64,000 bases of DNA from Tenacibaculum mesophilum (GCF_003867075.1 NZ_CP032544.1:2412001-2476000); one strand, 5' to 3'. Shown: positions 29,066-37,308, counted from the stretch's first letter. Notes: a model not told the origin generated them from the sequence alone. Program-made: numbers and translations.

Positions 29066-29111
29066 AAATAAGAAAAAAGGCTATGAACAAAACCAGTCTT
29101 TAAAATTGCAT

Positions 29112-29147
29112 AAAAAAGCATCATTTCATTTGAAATGATGCTTTTTT
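29112..29147 (-). terminator. Intrinsic terminator after the DUF6909-like gene
   Basis: AAAAAAGCATCATTTCA pairs with TGAAATGATGCTTTTTT in a near-perfect 17-bp stem flanked by A and T runs. It lies 36 nt past the stop codon at 29183. Confidence 0.85.
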
Positions 29148-29182
29148 GTAGTATAACTAAGTTTTTGATAGTCGTTCTATGA

Positions 29183-30862
29183 CTAAAATATTTGTTCTAG
29201 TATCTTTTGTGTAATAGCGTAAGTTGGTGTTACTCCACTCATTCCAAGACCTCCAGAAGCAAGTGTAGCACCAGTTTCTAGCGGGTTGTCAGAAGCATAA
29301 TACGCATAACGTACTTTCACATTTTCTGAAATATTTCCTCTAATTTTCGAGGCAGATTGAATGGCTTTTTGGTAGTGTGCACCTTCCATTTCTAATCCAA
29401 TTACATCCCAAGTTGAATCGTGGAAGAATCGTAGTAAATCTTTATTTTGTAATGAAGTTCCTAACACAGTAATCATTGCACCATCAAAAACGTGAACACC
29501 AAAACCTTCTAAATCTTCTTTTGATAATTCGTTTTTAAATGGATAGTTATCAGCAGTTCCCTCAAAAATATGTGAAGAAGGAATCATAATATCTCCTTTG
29601 CCACCTTCTAAAATACCTGCTTTTCCCATGATAGAAACAGATTGAACATCTAAATGAATTTTTTCTCCTTTTGTTTTATAAGGCTTTAACAATTCATCCA
29701 TAGTTTCAAAAGCCTGTTCACCAAAGGCATAGTCCATCACAATAATTACAGGGTCTTTTCCAATAGAATTAACTTTGTTAAAAGAGTTCGTTTCAAAATT
29801 AATTTTTTGGGTATCAATTACCTGAACATTAATGTTAGTCCCAGATGTATCTTTGATATATATCAGTCCGTTTTCGGAAGCATAATTTTTAACGGCAGAC
29901 TGTAAAGTACTGCTATTAGCATTACTCAATACTTCAAAAAGTTGAAAATCTTTATGTTTTTTAGCTTCTTTTGGTAAAGCATTTTGAGCGTAAATACTAT
30001 TCATTACACTGTGCATGTTTGCACTAATGATATGGATAGGACGTTCTATTAACTCGTTGTCTAACAATACTTTTTTAATATTGTTAGCCCACATTTCTCC
30101 ATAATAATGGTGTCCTATTTCTTGAGTTAGAACAGAACTGAATTTAATAGAACGTTTTTGGTCATACAATGTTTCATTAATAGCTAATTTACCTAACCAG
30201 TAAATTAGATGGAAAAACCTGTTAGGGTTCTCTTTTGTTGAAAATGTGTTATAAGCATCATATACCTCATCGTAAGTTCTTCCTAAAATATTACCAAGAT
30301 GTACAACAATTACATCTTTTTCTTCATCCGTAAGTGTTTTATTGTGTATTACAATATCTTCTAATAATAGCCATTCACGAATAAAGCTTTCTCCATTATT
30401 AAAAACTACACGGTCTTTAATTTTGTGAGATTCAATAAATAAAAAAGTTAAGTGTGTAAGAATATCGTAAATTTCTGAGCGTCCTCTAGTAATTTCAATA
30501 TTCATTTGATCTTTATCAATGCGATAGCAATTTCTCCTTCTTTTAGGAGGAACGATAGCCTTAAATTTTGAGTTACGATATCCCTCATCTGCGGTTAAAT
30601 ATATAAACTGACATTCTTCAATTCCTTCAGGTAAGCGTTCAATAACGTATACCAGTCCGTTTAACTCAGTTTTGTTTTCTGCAATAGAACCATAAATTTC
30701 TGGACGTAAAGATAATAGTGATTTTCGTAAGGTTTCACCAGAAACACCCATTGGTTTGTAAAAACCGCGACTAAATAAGTGTCGCATTGAAATGTATAAA
30801 CGCTCAATAGCATTTGTAGATTCTTGGGCTCTTGTACGTTCTTTTAGGATAGGTTTTGACAT
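29183..30862 (-). CDS. DUF6909-like protein with nucleoside phosphorylase-like C-terminal half
   Basis: A 559-residue soluble protein that I match, from memory and with moderate confidence, to the Bacteroidetes family DUF6909. The N-terminal 330 residues are helical with no known motif. From about 365 the sequence resembles the PNP/UDP phosphorylase and AMP nucleosidase fold: SIMGKAGILEGGKGDIMIP (like the G-x-A-G-x-L...GDIVIP strand-turn), TSLQNKDLLRF, then GLEMEGAHYQKAI matching the EMEGA substrate motif, and YYASDNPLE matching the late SD element. A nucleotide- or nucleoside-cleaving role is inference. It is monocistronic. Confidence 0.7.
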   Translation of the reverse strand: MSKPILKERTRAQESTNAIERLYISMRHLFSRGFYKPMGVSGETLRKSLLSLRPEIYGSIAENKTELNGLVYVIERLPEGIEECQFIYLTADEGYRNSKFKAIVPPKRRRNCYRIDKDQMNIEITRGRSEIYDILTHLTFLFIESHKIKDRVVFNNGESFIREWLLLEDIVIHNKTLTDEEKDVIVVHLGNILGRTYDEVYDAYNTFSTKENPNRFFHLIYWLGKLAINETLYDQKRSIKFSSVLTQEIGHHYYGEMWANNIKKVLLDNELIERPIHIISANMHSVMNSIYAQNALPKEAKKHKDFQLFEVLSNANSSTLQSAVKNYASENGLIYIKDTSGTNINVQVIDTQKINFETNSFNKVNSIGKDPVIIVMDYAFGEQAFETMDELLKPYKTKGEKIHLDVQSVSIMGKAGILEGGKGDIMIPSSHIFEGTADNYPFKNELSKEDLEGFGVHVFDGAMITVLGTSLQNKDLLRFFHDSTWDVIGLEMEGAHYQKAIQSASKIRGNISENVKVRYAYYASDNPLETGATLASGGLGMSGVTPTYAITQKILEQIF

Positions 30863-30902
30863 ATGTTTTTAAAGTACAAATATACAAATTATGTTAAAGA
30901 AG

Positions 30903-32528
30903 CTATTTTTTTAAAATACTGCTATATTTTTTAGGATTATTTAGCAAGTTAACAGCATTTTTTATAGTTATATCATTTTTAAATAAATGCTTATACATTC
31001 CTTCTTTGTACGCATAACGCTCAATAATTTCATTTTCAATTTCTTTTGATAAAAGATCTTCATTTACCAAAACTTTAGCAACTTTAGCTGCTTTTAATTG
31101 TTGGATAATCGCGTTATATTCAGAAGTGATTTTTTTGTTGTTTTCTACTGATTCATATGCTTCTTGGAAAAGCTTTTCTTCTTTAGATACAAAAGCAGTG
31201 TCTTTACGAAGTAAATATTCTTTAAAGTTATTGAAATCAGAAGAAGAAAAAGTATAGTTTTCAGTAGATAAATTAGGATTTTGATATGTGAAATCTGTTA
31301 CAAAATTGAATATTGCTCTTGATTTTAGTAAATCATCTGTTTCTTCTGTTTTTTTAGAAAACTCACTTGTTATATCTGGAGTTACCCCTCCACCATCATA
31401 TACTTTTCGTCCGTTTTGAGTTGTGAACTCATTAAGAGTAGTATCAGAAAACTTAGGTACTTCACCTGTTTTAGGATCTCTATTGGCATAATCTAATTCT
31501 TGAATACAACGTCCGCTTGGGGTGTAATATTTAGAAATTGTTATTTTCATTTGTGTTCCGTAACTCAAATCAAAGTAACGTTGCACCAGTCCTTTTCCAA
31601 AAGAACGCTCCCCCATAATTACAGCTCGGTCATAGTCTTGCAAAGCACCTGAAACAATCTCTGAAGCAGAAGCCGATCGACCATTAATTAAAACTACAAT
31701 AGGAATTTCAGCATCTAAAGGAGCTTTATTTGTTTTATAGGTTCTACTGTTTTTTTGAGTTTTTCCACGAGTATCTACAACTTTCAAGCCTTTAGGAATA
31801 AATAAATTGGTAATATTTACTGCATCAAATAAAGAGCCACCAGGATTGTACCTTAAGTCAAAAACCAATTTTTTCATCCCTCTTTTTTTAAGATCACTAA
31901 ACGCGTTGACAACGCTTTCGGTAGCTTTTTGACTGATAAATCGTGTTAAAACAATATACCCCGTTTCGTTATCAATCATATCGTAAAAAGGGACAGGGTC
32001 TAAAATAACTTTGTCAAGTTTAACTGACACACTTTTTGTTTGACCGTTTCTTTCTACCTTTAAAGAAAGCTCTTTTCCTGGTACACCTTTTAGCATTTGT
32101 GAAAATTGACTTCTTTCCAAGGAAGCTAATTCTTGTCCGTTTACATTGGTAATAATATCACCTGCTTTTAAGCCAGCTTTATCTGCCGAAAAACCTTTAT
32201 AAATTTCAGAAACCACAATTCCTCTTTTGGCGTAAAATGTAGAAATACCAATACCTCCATATTCACCTTCACGACGAATACGTGCATCTTCAACATCTTG
32301 TTCGTTGTAAAAATTAGTATATGGATCTAAATTTTTAAGGGTGTTTTTTATCGCTTTGTCAGTTAAATCACCAGGGTTGATTTCATCAATATAATTAATG
32401 TTCAACTCTTTAAAAAGGTTGTTATAGATTTCTATTTGTTTAGCAATCTCAAAAAAACGAGATTGAAAAGAAAAGAAAAGGGAGATGACTATAAGTGAAC
32501 CAAAAAAAAGGAGTTTTTTATTTTTCAT
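30903..32528 (-). CDS. S41 C-terminal processing protease (CtpA/Prc family)
   Basis: A 541-residue exported protease with an N-terminal signal/anchor (LLFFGSLIVISLFFSF), a PDZ domain (about 85-165, GGIGISTFYAKRGIVVSEI then LKAGDIITNVNG) and an S41 core. The Ser-Lys dyad is in GRSASASEIVSGALQDY and ERSFGKGLVQ. It acts in the periplasm on protein C-termini. A long C-terminal helical extension (about 400-541) is common in Bacteroidetes homologues. It overlaps the rnpA end by 11 bp, a conserved gene order in the family. Confidence 0.93.
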   Translation of the reverse strand: MKNKKLLFFGSLIVISLFFSFQSRFFEIAKQIEIYNNLFKELNINYIDEINPGDLTDKAIKNTLKNLDPYTNFYNEQDVEDARIRREGEYGGIGISTFYAKRGIVVSEIYKGFSADKAGLKAGDIITNVNGQELASLERSQFSQMLKGVPGKELSLKVERNGQTKSVSVKLDKVILDPVPFYDMIDNETGYIVLTRFISQKATESVVNAFSDLKKRGMKKLVFDLRYNPGGSLFDAVNITNLFIPKGLKVVDTRGKTQKNSRTYKTNKAPLDAEIPIVVLINGRSASASEIVSGALQDYDRAVIMGERSFGKGLVQRYFDLSYGTQMKITISKYYTPSGRCIQELDYANRDPKTGEVPKFSDTTLNEFTTQNGRKVYDGGGVTPDITSEFSKKTEETDDLLKSRAIFNFVTDFTYQNPNLSTENYTFSSSDFNNFKEYLLRKDTAFVSKEEKLFQEAYESVENNKKITSEYNAIIQQLKAAKVAKVLVNEDLLSKEIENEIIERYAYKEGMYKHLFKNDITIKNAVNLLNNPKKYSSILKK

Positions 32529-32901
32529 CTTGAGTAACTTCTGTAATAAATTGTGTTAATAATTTCTTCATTTTATGCTCAATATCGGCATATTTCCATT
32601 CATCTCTTGCAAGATAAGAAATCATAAACACATACGGTTTATCTACAGTCTCATAAATAGTATGCTTTTCTTTACGGTAAGTTTCACGAAGTAATCGTTT
32701 AATACGATTTCTATCCACCGCTTTTTTAAAATTACGTTTAGGTACAGAAACTCCAACTTGTGCAGGAAACTTAGAGGTATGTTCGGTTTGTACATATACC
32801 ATTCTTAGTGGAAAAACTTTTATCACTTTTCCCTCTTCATATAGTCTTTCTATGAGCTTTTTGCTTTTTAAGCGCTCCTCTTTTCCTAAAGTAAATCTCA
32901 T
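32518..32901 (-). CDS. rnpA: Ribonuclease P protein component
   Basis: RnpA helps the RNase P RNA cut the 5' leader from pre-tRNA. The 127-residue product has the RNR-type signature RNFKKAVDRNRIKRLLRETYR and the N-terminal block RFTLGKEERLKSKKLIERLY. The open frame extends 12 codons upstream (to 32937), but MRFTLGKEER at 32901 fits the family start. Overlap with the S41 protease gene implies coupled translation. rpmH is not adjacent. Confidence 0.95.
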   Translation of the reverse strand: MRFTLGKEERLKSKKLIERLYEEGKVIKVFPLRMVYVQTEHTSKFPAQVGVSVPKRNFKKAVDRNRIKRLLRETYRKEKHTIYETVDKPYVFMISYLARDEWKYADIEHKMKKLLTQFITEVTQDEK

Positions 32902-33048
32902 TAGTACAAACATACGCAAACCTGCACGAATAACCATTTTTTTAAGTATTTTTGAAACAATTCTTTTAAGAAATCACATAAAATCAAACCGCGATTAATT
33001 TTACACTTCTCTTATACAATTAGTAAAAATTAATTTTAAAACATATTT

Positions 33049-34227
33049 ATGAAGTCTGATTTATTTCAAGCGCCAGATTATTATCAAGTAGACGATTTAT
33101 TAACTGATGAACATAAACTTATTCGTGATACAGCTCGTGAATGGGTTAAGAAAAACTTGTCTCCAATTATAGAAGAATATGCACAACGTGCTGAGTTTCC
33201 AAAGGAATTAATTAACGGATTGGCAGAAGTGGGAGCTTTTGGATCTTATATCCCTGAAGAGTACGGAGGTGCTGGGTTAGACCAAATTTCTTACGGGTTA
33301 ATTATGCAAGAGCTAGAAAGAGGTGATAGTGGAATTCGATCTACTGCTTCAGTACAGTCTTCTCTTGTTATGGGGCCTATTTATAACTACGGAACGGAAG
33401 CTCAACGACAAAAATATTTACCAAAATTAGCTTCTGGTGAATGGATGGGGAGTTTTGGGTTAACAGAACCTAATCATGGTAGTAACCCTGGAGGAATGGA
33501 GACTAAGTTTAAAGACATGGGAGACCATTACTTGTTAAATGGAGCAAAGATGTGGATTTCAAATGCACCAATTTGTGATGTAGCAGTTGTATGGGCAAAA
33601 AATGAAGAAGGACGTATTCATGGTTTGATAGTAGAACGTGGTATGGAAGGTTTTTCTACACCAGAAACTCACAACAAGTGGTCGTTAAGAGCCTCCATTA
33701 CTGGGGAGTTAATTTTTGATAATGTAAAAGTTCCAAAAGAAAACTTATTACCTAATAAATCTGGGTTAGGAGCACCATTGTTGTGTCTTGATTCTGCACG
33801 TTATGGTATTGCTTGGGGTGCTATTGGTGCTGCAATGGATTGTTACGATACAGCGTTACGCTATGCGAAAGAACGTACACAATTTGGAAAACCAATAGGA
33901 CAGTTTCAGTTACAACAAAAAAAGCTAGCGGAAATGATTACCGAAATTACCAAAGCACAGTTGTTAACATGGCGATTGGGAGTATTAAAAAATGAGGGTC
34001 GTGCAACATCTGCTCAAATATCTATGGCGAAACGAAACAATGTGGACATGGCATTAAAAATAGCACGTGAAGCAAGACAAGTGTTAGGTGCAATGGGTAT
34101 TTCTGGAGAATACTCAATTATGAGGCATGCAATGAATTTAGAAAGTGTAATAACCTACGAAGGAACGCACGATGTACATTTATTAATCACAGGATTGGAT
34201 ATCACAGGATTAAACGCATTCAAATAA
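33049..34227 (+). CDS. Acyl-CoA dehydrogenase, glutaryl-CoA dehydrogenase-like
   Basis: A 392-residue FAD enzyme of the acyl-CoA dehydrogenase family. It has the substrate/FAD loop GSFGLTEPNHGSNPGGMET, WISNAPICDVAVVWAK, RERTQFGKPIGQFQL-like block (AKERTQFGKPIGQF) and the catalytic Glu in VITYEGTHDVHLLI near the C-terminus. The YEGTHDVH context and overall length fit glutaryl-CoA dehydrogenase, which oxidises and decarboxylates glutaryl-CoA in lysine and tryptophan breakdown. Other short-chain substrates are possible. It has its own transcription unit opposite rnpA. Confidence 0.9.
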   Translation: MKSDLFQAPDYYQVDDLLTDEHKLIRDTAREWVKKNLSPIIEEYAQRAEFPKELINGLAEVGAFGSYIPEEYGGAGLDQISYGLIMQELERGDSGIRSTASVQSSLVMGPIYNYGTEAQRQKYLPKLASGEWMGSFGLTEPNHGSNPGGMETKFKDMGDHYLLNGAKMWISNAPICDVAVVWAKNEEGRIHGLIVERGMEGFSTPETHNKWSLRASITGELIFDNVKVPKENLLPNKSGLGAPLLCLDSARYGIAWGAIGAAMDCYDTALRYAKERTQFGKPIGQFQLQQKKLAEMITEITKAQLLTWRLGVLKNEGRATSAQISMAKRNNVDMALKIAREARQVLGAMGISGEYSIMRHAMNLESVITYEGTHDVHLLITGLDITGLNAFK

Positions 34228-34233
34228 AAAGAA

Positions 34234-34286
34234 GAAGAAGCACTCAAACGTTAAACCACTAACACATTATTAAAGAGTGCTTCTTC
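34234..34286. terminator. Long-loop hairpin between convergent genes
   Basis: GAAGAAGCACTC (34234-34245) pairs perfectly with GAGTGCTTCTTC (34275-34286) across a 29-nt loop. It starts 6 nt after the stop codon of the dehydrogenase and may stop transcription from both sides; the loop is long for a classic terminator. Confidence 0.5.
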
Positions 34287-34311
34287 AATCAACTATTAAA
34301 ACTAAATTTAC

Positions 34312-34446
34312 CTACTCTTTCTTCTTGCCACCATTAACAAGAATTAAAAGAGCGGTTATTAAACCTATACAAACCAAACCGAAAATAACCATCATAATGG
34401 TTCCGTTTGTCCAAGATACCATTGGGATGTTCATTAATTGTACCAT
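34312..34446 (-). CDS. Small single-pass membrane protein, 44 residues
   Basis: An ATG at 34444-34446 opens a 44-codon frame to TAG at 34312. The product begins MVQLMNIPMVSWTNGT, has one strongly hydrophobic helix (about residues 17-38, IMMVIFGLVCIGLITALLIL) and ends in the charged tail NGGKKKE. The purine-rich AAGAAGAA lies just before the ATG. Outside-in topology with a cytoplasmic lysine tail is expected. I recognise no family; the clean TM-plus-basic-tail design and ribosome-site context make it a credible gene. Confidence 0.68.
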   Translation of the reverse strand: MVQLMNIPMVSWTNGTIMMVIFGLVCIGLITALLILVNGGKKKE

Positions 34447-34546
34447 TTCTTCTTATACTTTACTGTCTCAAAAGTACAAGCATAGTTTAAGTAAAAACAT
34501 GATTTTTATCAGGATTTTGAAAAAAGAAGATATTTTTTTAAATAAT

Positions 34547-35101
34547 TTAAGAAGATGTTTCTTCTTTTAATAAAGAATCAAAGCCATCGATACTAGTTTG
34601 GTTTCTGTCATTCCAATATTGTTTAATTCCTTCTTCACCTTTTTCAATAGCCCAATCATTTAATTGATTTCGTTCTCCTTGGTATTCATAAAAAGGAATA
34701 GACATTCCACAAGAGGTTTGTACACTTTCAACAGACACAATAAATATTTGACGAGTACCTGGAAAATTAGGAAACAACTTGACATAATTCTCCCATTTAT
34801 TATAAGTTGGAAGAATTTCTTCTGCCCTTCCGTATAGTCTTAGTATGTTTGGAGCTCCTTCAAAAGCACAAAACATAATTGTTATTCGGTTATCAGCTAA
34901 CAAATGTGCAGAGGTTTCGTTACCGCTTCCTGTAACACTTAACCAAGCTACTGTATTTTCGTTAAGTATCCTAAAGGTATCCATTCCTTTAGGAGAAAGA
35001 TTAATTCGTCCTTCTTTTGCTGCTGTAGCAACAAAAAAGAGCTTTTGTGCTTCAATAAACTGTTGAATTCTAGTTGTTATTTTATCGTAAAACTTTGCCA
35101 T
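34547..35101 (-). CDS. Pyridoxamine 5'-phosphate oxidase-like (split-barrel flavin) protein
   Basis: A 184-residue FMN split-barrel protein. The N-terminal block FVATAAKEGRINLSPKGMDTFR and NRITIMFCAFEGAPNILRLYGRAE match the PNPOx-like family of general flavin or F420-type reductases. SVQTSCGMSIPFYEY is the typical C-terminal segment. It is not true PdxH, which needs a longer substrate-binding C-terminus. The actual substrate is unknown. It lies 11 bp downstream of glpK in the same direction. Confidence 0.87.
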   Translation of the reverse strand: MAKFYDKITTRIQQFIEAQKLFFVATAAKEGRINLSPKGMDTFRILNENTVAWLSVTGSGNETSAHLLADNRITIMFCAFEGAPNILRLYGRAEEILPTYNKWENYVKLFPNFPGTRQIFIVSVESVQTSCGMSIPFYEYQGERNQLNDWAIEKGEEGIKQYWNDRNQTSIDGFDSLLKEETSS

Positions 35102-35112
35102 GATTTTTATTT

Positions 35113-36597
35113 TTAATCAATCCAATCTTTAGTACGTTCAACAGCTTTTTGCCAAGTACGGTATAATTTTTCTCTTTTTTGTTTAGAGAAAGAAGGAGTA
35201 AATGTTTTATCTATTTTTCTTTTGTTAACAATATCGTTTTGTTGCCAAAAACCAACACAGAAACCGGCCAAATAAGCAGCTCCCATTACGGTGGTCTCAA
35301 TTTCTTCAGGACGCTCTACAGCTACATTTAAGATATCTGCCTGAAATTGCATCAGTAAATTATTAGCACATGCTCCGCCATCTACTTTTAAAGAAGAGAG
35401 TTGAAGCATGCTATCTTTTTGCATAACATCTAAAATATCTTTGGTTTGATAAGCTAATGATTGTAATGTGGCTTTAATTAAGTGATTTTTTCCTGTATCA
35501 CGAGTCAAACCAAAAACAGCACCTCTAGCGTACATATCCCAATACGGAGCGCCCAAGCCAGCAAAAGCAGGAACTACGTAAACAGGGTTTTCTTCGGTAA
35601 CTTCTTCAGCAAAAAGTTCACTTTCCTCTGCATTATTGATAATTTGTAGTCCATCTCGTAACCATTGAATTGCTGAACCAGCAACAAAAACACTTCCTTC
35701 AAGAGCGTAATACACTTTGTTGTTAATTCCCCAAGCAATTGTAGAAATTAAACCGTTTTCAGAGTATTCTAAGTTTTCACCTGTGTTCATTAACATAAAA
35801 CACCCTGTTCCGTAGGTGTTTTTTGCTTCTCCTTTTTTAAAACATGCTTGTCCAAATAAAGCAGATTGCTGATCTCCTGCTATTCCAGCAATTGGAATTT
35901 GAACTCCCTCTAATTCGTAGTTTCCAAAATGAAAAGATGAGGGTTTTACTTCAGGTAACATTGAAATTGGAATATTTAGTTCTTTTATTAAAGTTTCATC
36001 CCAACACAAGTTTTTTATGTCGTATAGCATGGTACGTGAGGCATTACTATAGTCTGTTGCATGAACTTTTTTATTGGTTAAGTTCCATAAAAGCCAAGAA
36101 TCAATAGTTCCAAATAACAAATTTCCTTTTTCAGCTTCTTTTTGAGCTCCCTTTACATGATTTAAGATCCAATGAATTTTAGTTGCAGAAAAATAACTGT
36201 CAATTACCAGTCCAGTAGTTTTACGCACATAGTTTTCGAGTCCAGTTTCTTTGAGTAACTCACAAGTATCAGCTGTTCTTTTATCTTGCCAAACAATAGC
36301 ATTGTATATTGGTTTACCTGTGTTTTTATTCCAAACTACAGTTGTTTCACGCTGATTAGTAATACCTATTCCTGCTATTTGTGAAGGTGATATTTGAGCC
36401 TGCTCAATAGCTTGTTGTAAGGTTTTTAACTGAGTTTGTAAAATTTCATTAGCATCATGTTCTACCCAACCAGGTTGTGGAAATATTTGTTGAAACTCTT
36501 GTTGAGTTTTTGCTATAATCTTTTCCTCTTTATTAAGAATTACGGTACGACAACTAGTTGTTCCTTGGTCTAGAGCAATAATATATTTTTGAGTCAT
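35113..36597 (-). CDS. glpK: Glycerol kinase
   Basis: The 494-residue FGGY kinase phosphorylates glycerol to glycerol 3-phosphate. It has [14 protein letters not shown] at the N-terminus (phosphate 1 loop), [19 protein letters not shown], the FGGY signature region [26 protein letters not shown], and the C-terminal [19 protein letters not shown] adenosine motif. Length is standard. No glpF or glpD is adjacent. It probably forms a two-gene unit with the PNPOx-like gene. Confidence 0.96.
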   Translation of the reverse strand: MTQKYIIALDQGTTSCRTVILNKEEKIIAKTQQEFQQIFPQPGWVEHDANEILQTQLKTLQQAIEQAQISPSQIAGIGITNQRETTVVWNKNTGKPIYNAIVWQDKRTADTCELLKETGLENYVRKTTGLVIDSYFSATKIHWILNHVKGAQKEAEKGNLLFGTIDSWLLWNLTNKKVHATDYSNASRTMLYDIKNLCWDETLIKELNIPISMLPEVKPSSFHFGNYELEGVQIPIAGIAGDQQSALFGQACFKKGEAKNTYGTGCFMLMNTGENLEYSENGLISTIAWGINNKVYYALEGSVFVAGSAIQWLRDGLQIINNAEESELFAEEVTEENPVYVVPAFAGLGAPYWDMYARGAVFGLTRDTGKNHLIKATLQSLAYQTKDILDVMQKDSMLQLSSLKVDGGACANNLLMQFQADILNVAVERPEEIETTVMGAAYLAGFCVGFWQQNDIVNKRKIDKTFTPSFSKQKREKLYRTWQKAVERTKDWID

Positions 36598-36653
36598 TTA
36601 GGCATAAAATGATTGAACGCCTAATTTACAATTTTAGTAATGGTAATAAAAAA

Positions 36654-36678
36654 AACCTTCTAGAATTTCTAGAAGGTT
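36654..36678 (-). terminator. Terminator of short unit A (33-residue peptide gene)
   Basis: A 12-1-12 palindrome AACCTTCTAGAA-T-TTCTAGAAGGTT is followed on the minus strand by a long U run. Exactly the same 25 bp occurs at 36946-36970, closing unit B. Confidence 0.85.
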
Positions 36679-36706
36679 TACACGTTTAAGTTTGGTTAAT
36701 TAACTT

Positions 36707-36808
36707 TTAGTGTCTTAGAGCATATCCAGCACCTTTACCGAATTCGGCTAGAACTGAAAGTAAAGTGTTAAAACCTCTGCTCATTTTACGTAATAGTAGT
36801 TTCCCCAT
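36707..36808 (-). CDS. 33-residue cationic amphipathic peptide (unit A)
   Basis: ATG at 36806-36808 opens a 33-codon frame ending TAA at 36707. The peptide begins MGKLLLRKMSRG, continues FNTLLSVLAEF and ends GKGAGYALRH. It has five Lys/Arg plus a His against one Glu, and could form an amphipathic helix. There is no signal sequence or Gly-Gly leader. It has a dedicated promoter (36867-36932) carrying paired CGGAA repeats and a dedicated terminator (36654-36678), which is strong support for a real gene. I recognise no family. It could be a signal, a bacteriocin-like or membrane-acting peptide, or a small regulatory protein controlled by the adjacent two-component system. Confidence 0.65.
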   Translation of the reverse strand: MGKLLLRKMSRGFNTLLSVLAEFGKGAGYALRH

Positions 36809-36866
36809 TTTTAAAATGATTTAATTAATTCCCCTTTAATTAATTGTCATTAAATAATGAACATGT

Positions 36867-36932
36867 CAAATATATGCTGATAATCAGGGGTATAAAAAGG
36901 GATTTCCGAAGTTAAAAGTGCAATTTTCCGAA
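36867..36932 (-). promoter_or_regulatory. Activator-type promoter A with CGG direct repeats, 22 bp apart
   Basis: On the minus strand TTTCGGAAAA and CTTCGGAAAT place CGG at 36930-36928 and 36908-36906, exactly 22 bp apart. ATCCCTTTTTA follows the second repeat. The -7 box TATATTTG (36874-36867) starts exactly 34 bp after the second CGG. There is no TTG at -33, which suggests that an activator is needed. Confidence 0.75.
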
Positions 36933-36939
36933 ATAGCAT

Positions 36940-37016
36940 AAAAAAAACCTTCTAGAATTTCTAGAAGGTTCATTATTCCCCTTAAATGTCTTTTTCCAAT
37001 TAATCTTGAAAAGAAG
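36940..37016 (-). ncRNA. Predicted short ORF-less RNA B, about 75 nt
   Basis: The segment runs from the expected start point of promoter B to its terminator. It contains UUUAAGGGGAAU, like the leader of unit A (UUAAAGGGGAAU), and then goes straight into the shared hairpin, as if the peptide ORF of unit A had been deleted. The only ATG reads into the hairpin, so coding is unlikely. Nucleotides 37002-37014 are perfectly complementary to 13 nt of RNA C. Existence of the transcript is inferred from promoter and terminator only. Confidence 0.5.
36946..36970 (-). terminator. Terminator of short unit B
   Basis: The palindrome is identical in all 25 bp to that at 36654-36678, with a U run on the minus strand. 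Confidence 0.82.
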
Positions 37017-37022
37017 ATGCCA

Positions 37023-37088
37023 CAAATGTAAAGAGAGATTAAAGGTTAAAAAAGGGTATTTCCGCAAAAAAACGTGTGGTTTTCCGCA
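37023..37088 (-). promoter_or_regulatory. Activator-type promoter B with CGG direct repeats, 22 bp apart
   Basis: TTGCGGAAAA and TTGCGGAAAT on the minus strand place CGG at 37086-37084 and 37064-37062. ACCCTTTTTTA follows. The -7 box TACATTTG (37030-37023) starts exactly 34 bp after the second CGG, the same geometry as promoters A and C. No -33 TTG. Confidence 0.75.
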
Positions 37089-37144
37089 AGAGAAAAAATA
37101 AGTCAATTTTACAATAGCATATTTTAGGGCGAGATAGGTAGCAT

Positions 37145-37176
37145 AAAAAAGCCTTTAAATATTTAAAGGCTTTTTT
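37145..37176 (-). terminator. Terminator of short unit C
   Basis: AAAAAAGCCTTTAAAT pairs with ATTTAAAGGCTTTTTT in a perfect inverted repeat with U run on the minus strand. Confidence 0.82.
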
Positions 37177-37222
37177 TACATTCTCTCTCTTTTCAAGATT
37201 CTTCCCAACAATGGTTTGAATT
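37145..37222 (-). ncRNA. Predicted short RNA C, about 75 nt
   Basis: The segment lies between promoter C and its terminator. It has no ORF longer than a few codons after the predicted start point; it ends its single-stranded part with AGAGAGAGAAUGUAA, a start codon directly followed by a stop. The segment complementary to plus 37188-37200 (AATCTTGAAAAGA on the RNA) could pair with RNA B. Transcript inferred from flanking signals only. Confidence 0.45.
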
Positions 37223-37228
37223 CCATTG

Positions 37229-37294
37229 CGAAATTACTGTTTAGTTGTAATTTGTAAAATGGGATAACCGCAAAAATAAATGTGTATTTCCGCA
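37229..37294 (-). promoter_or_regulatory. Activator-type promoter C with CGG direct repeats, 22 bp apart
   Basis: TTGCGGAAAT and TTGCGGTTAT on the minus strand place CGG at 37292-37290 and 37270-37268. ATCCCATTTTA follows. The box TAATTTCG (37236-37229, one mismatch to TAnnTTTG) starts exactly 34 bp after the second CGG. The site begins 15 bp after the response regulator's stop codon. Confidence 0.68.
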
Positions 37295-37308
37295 AAAAGA
37301 GGTTAAGC

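Noticed and set aside
36860..36985. ORF starting MNLLEILEGFF in unit B
   Set aside because: Its start lies at the edge of the terminator hairpin and the frame reads through it and through the next promoter, so it would not be on the transcript.
36654..37176. Tandem hairpins resembling a short CRISPR or repeat array
   Set aside because: Only two copies are identical, each is a terminator with a U run directly after a promoter-driven unit, and the spacers are not of equal length.
37175..37226. 16-codon ORF MEFKPLLGRILKRERM in unit C
   Set aside because: Its ATG lies only 2 nt after the -7 box, upstream of the expected transcription start, so it is unlikely to be translated.
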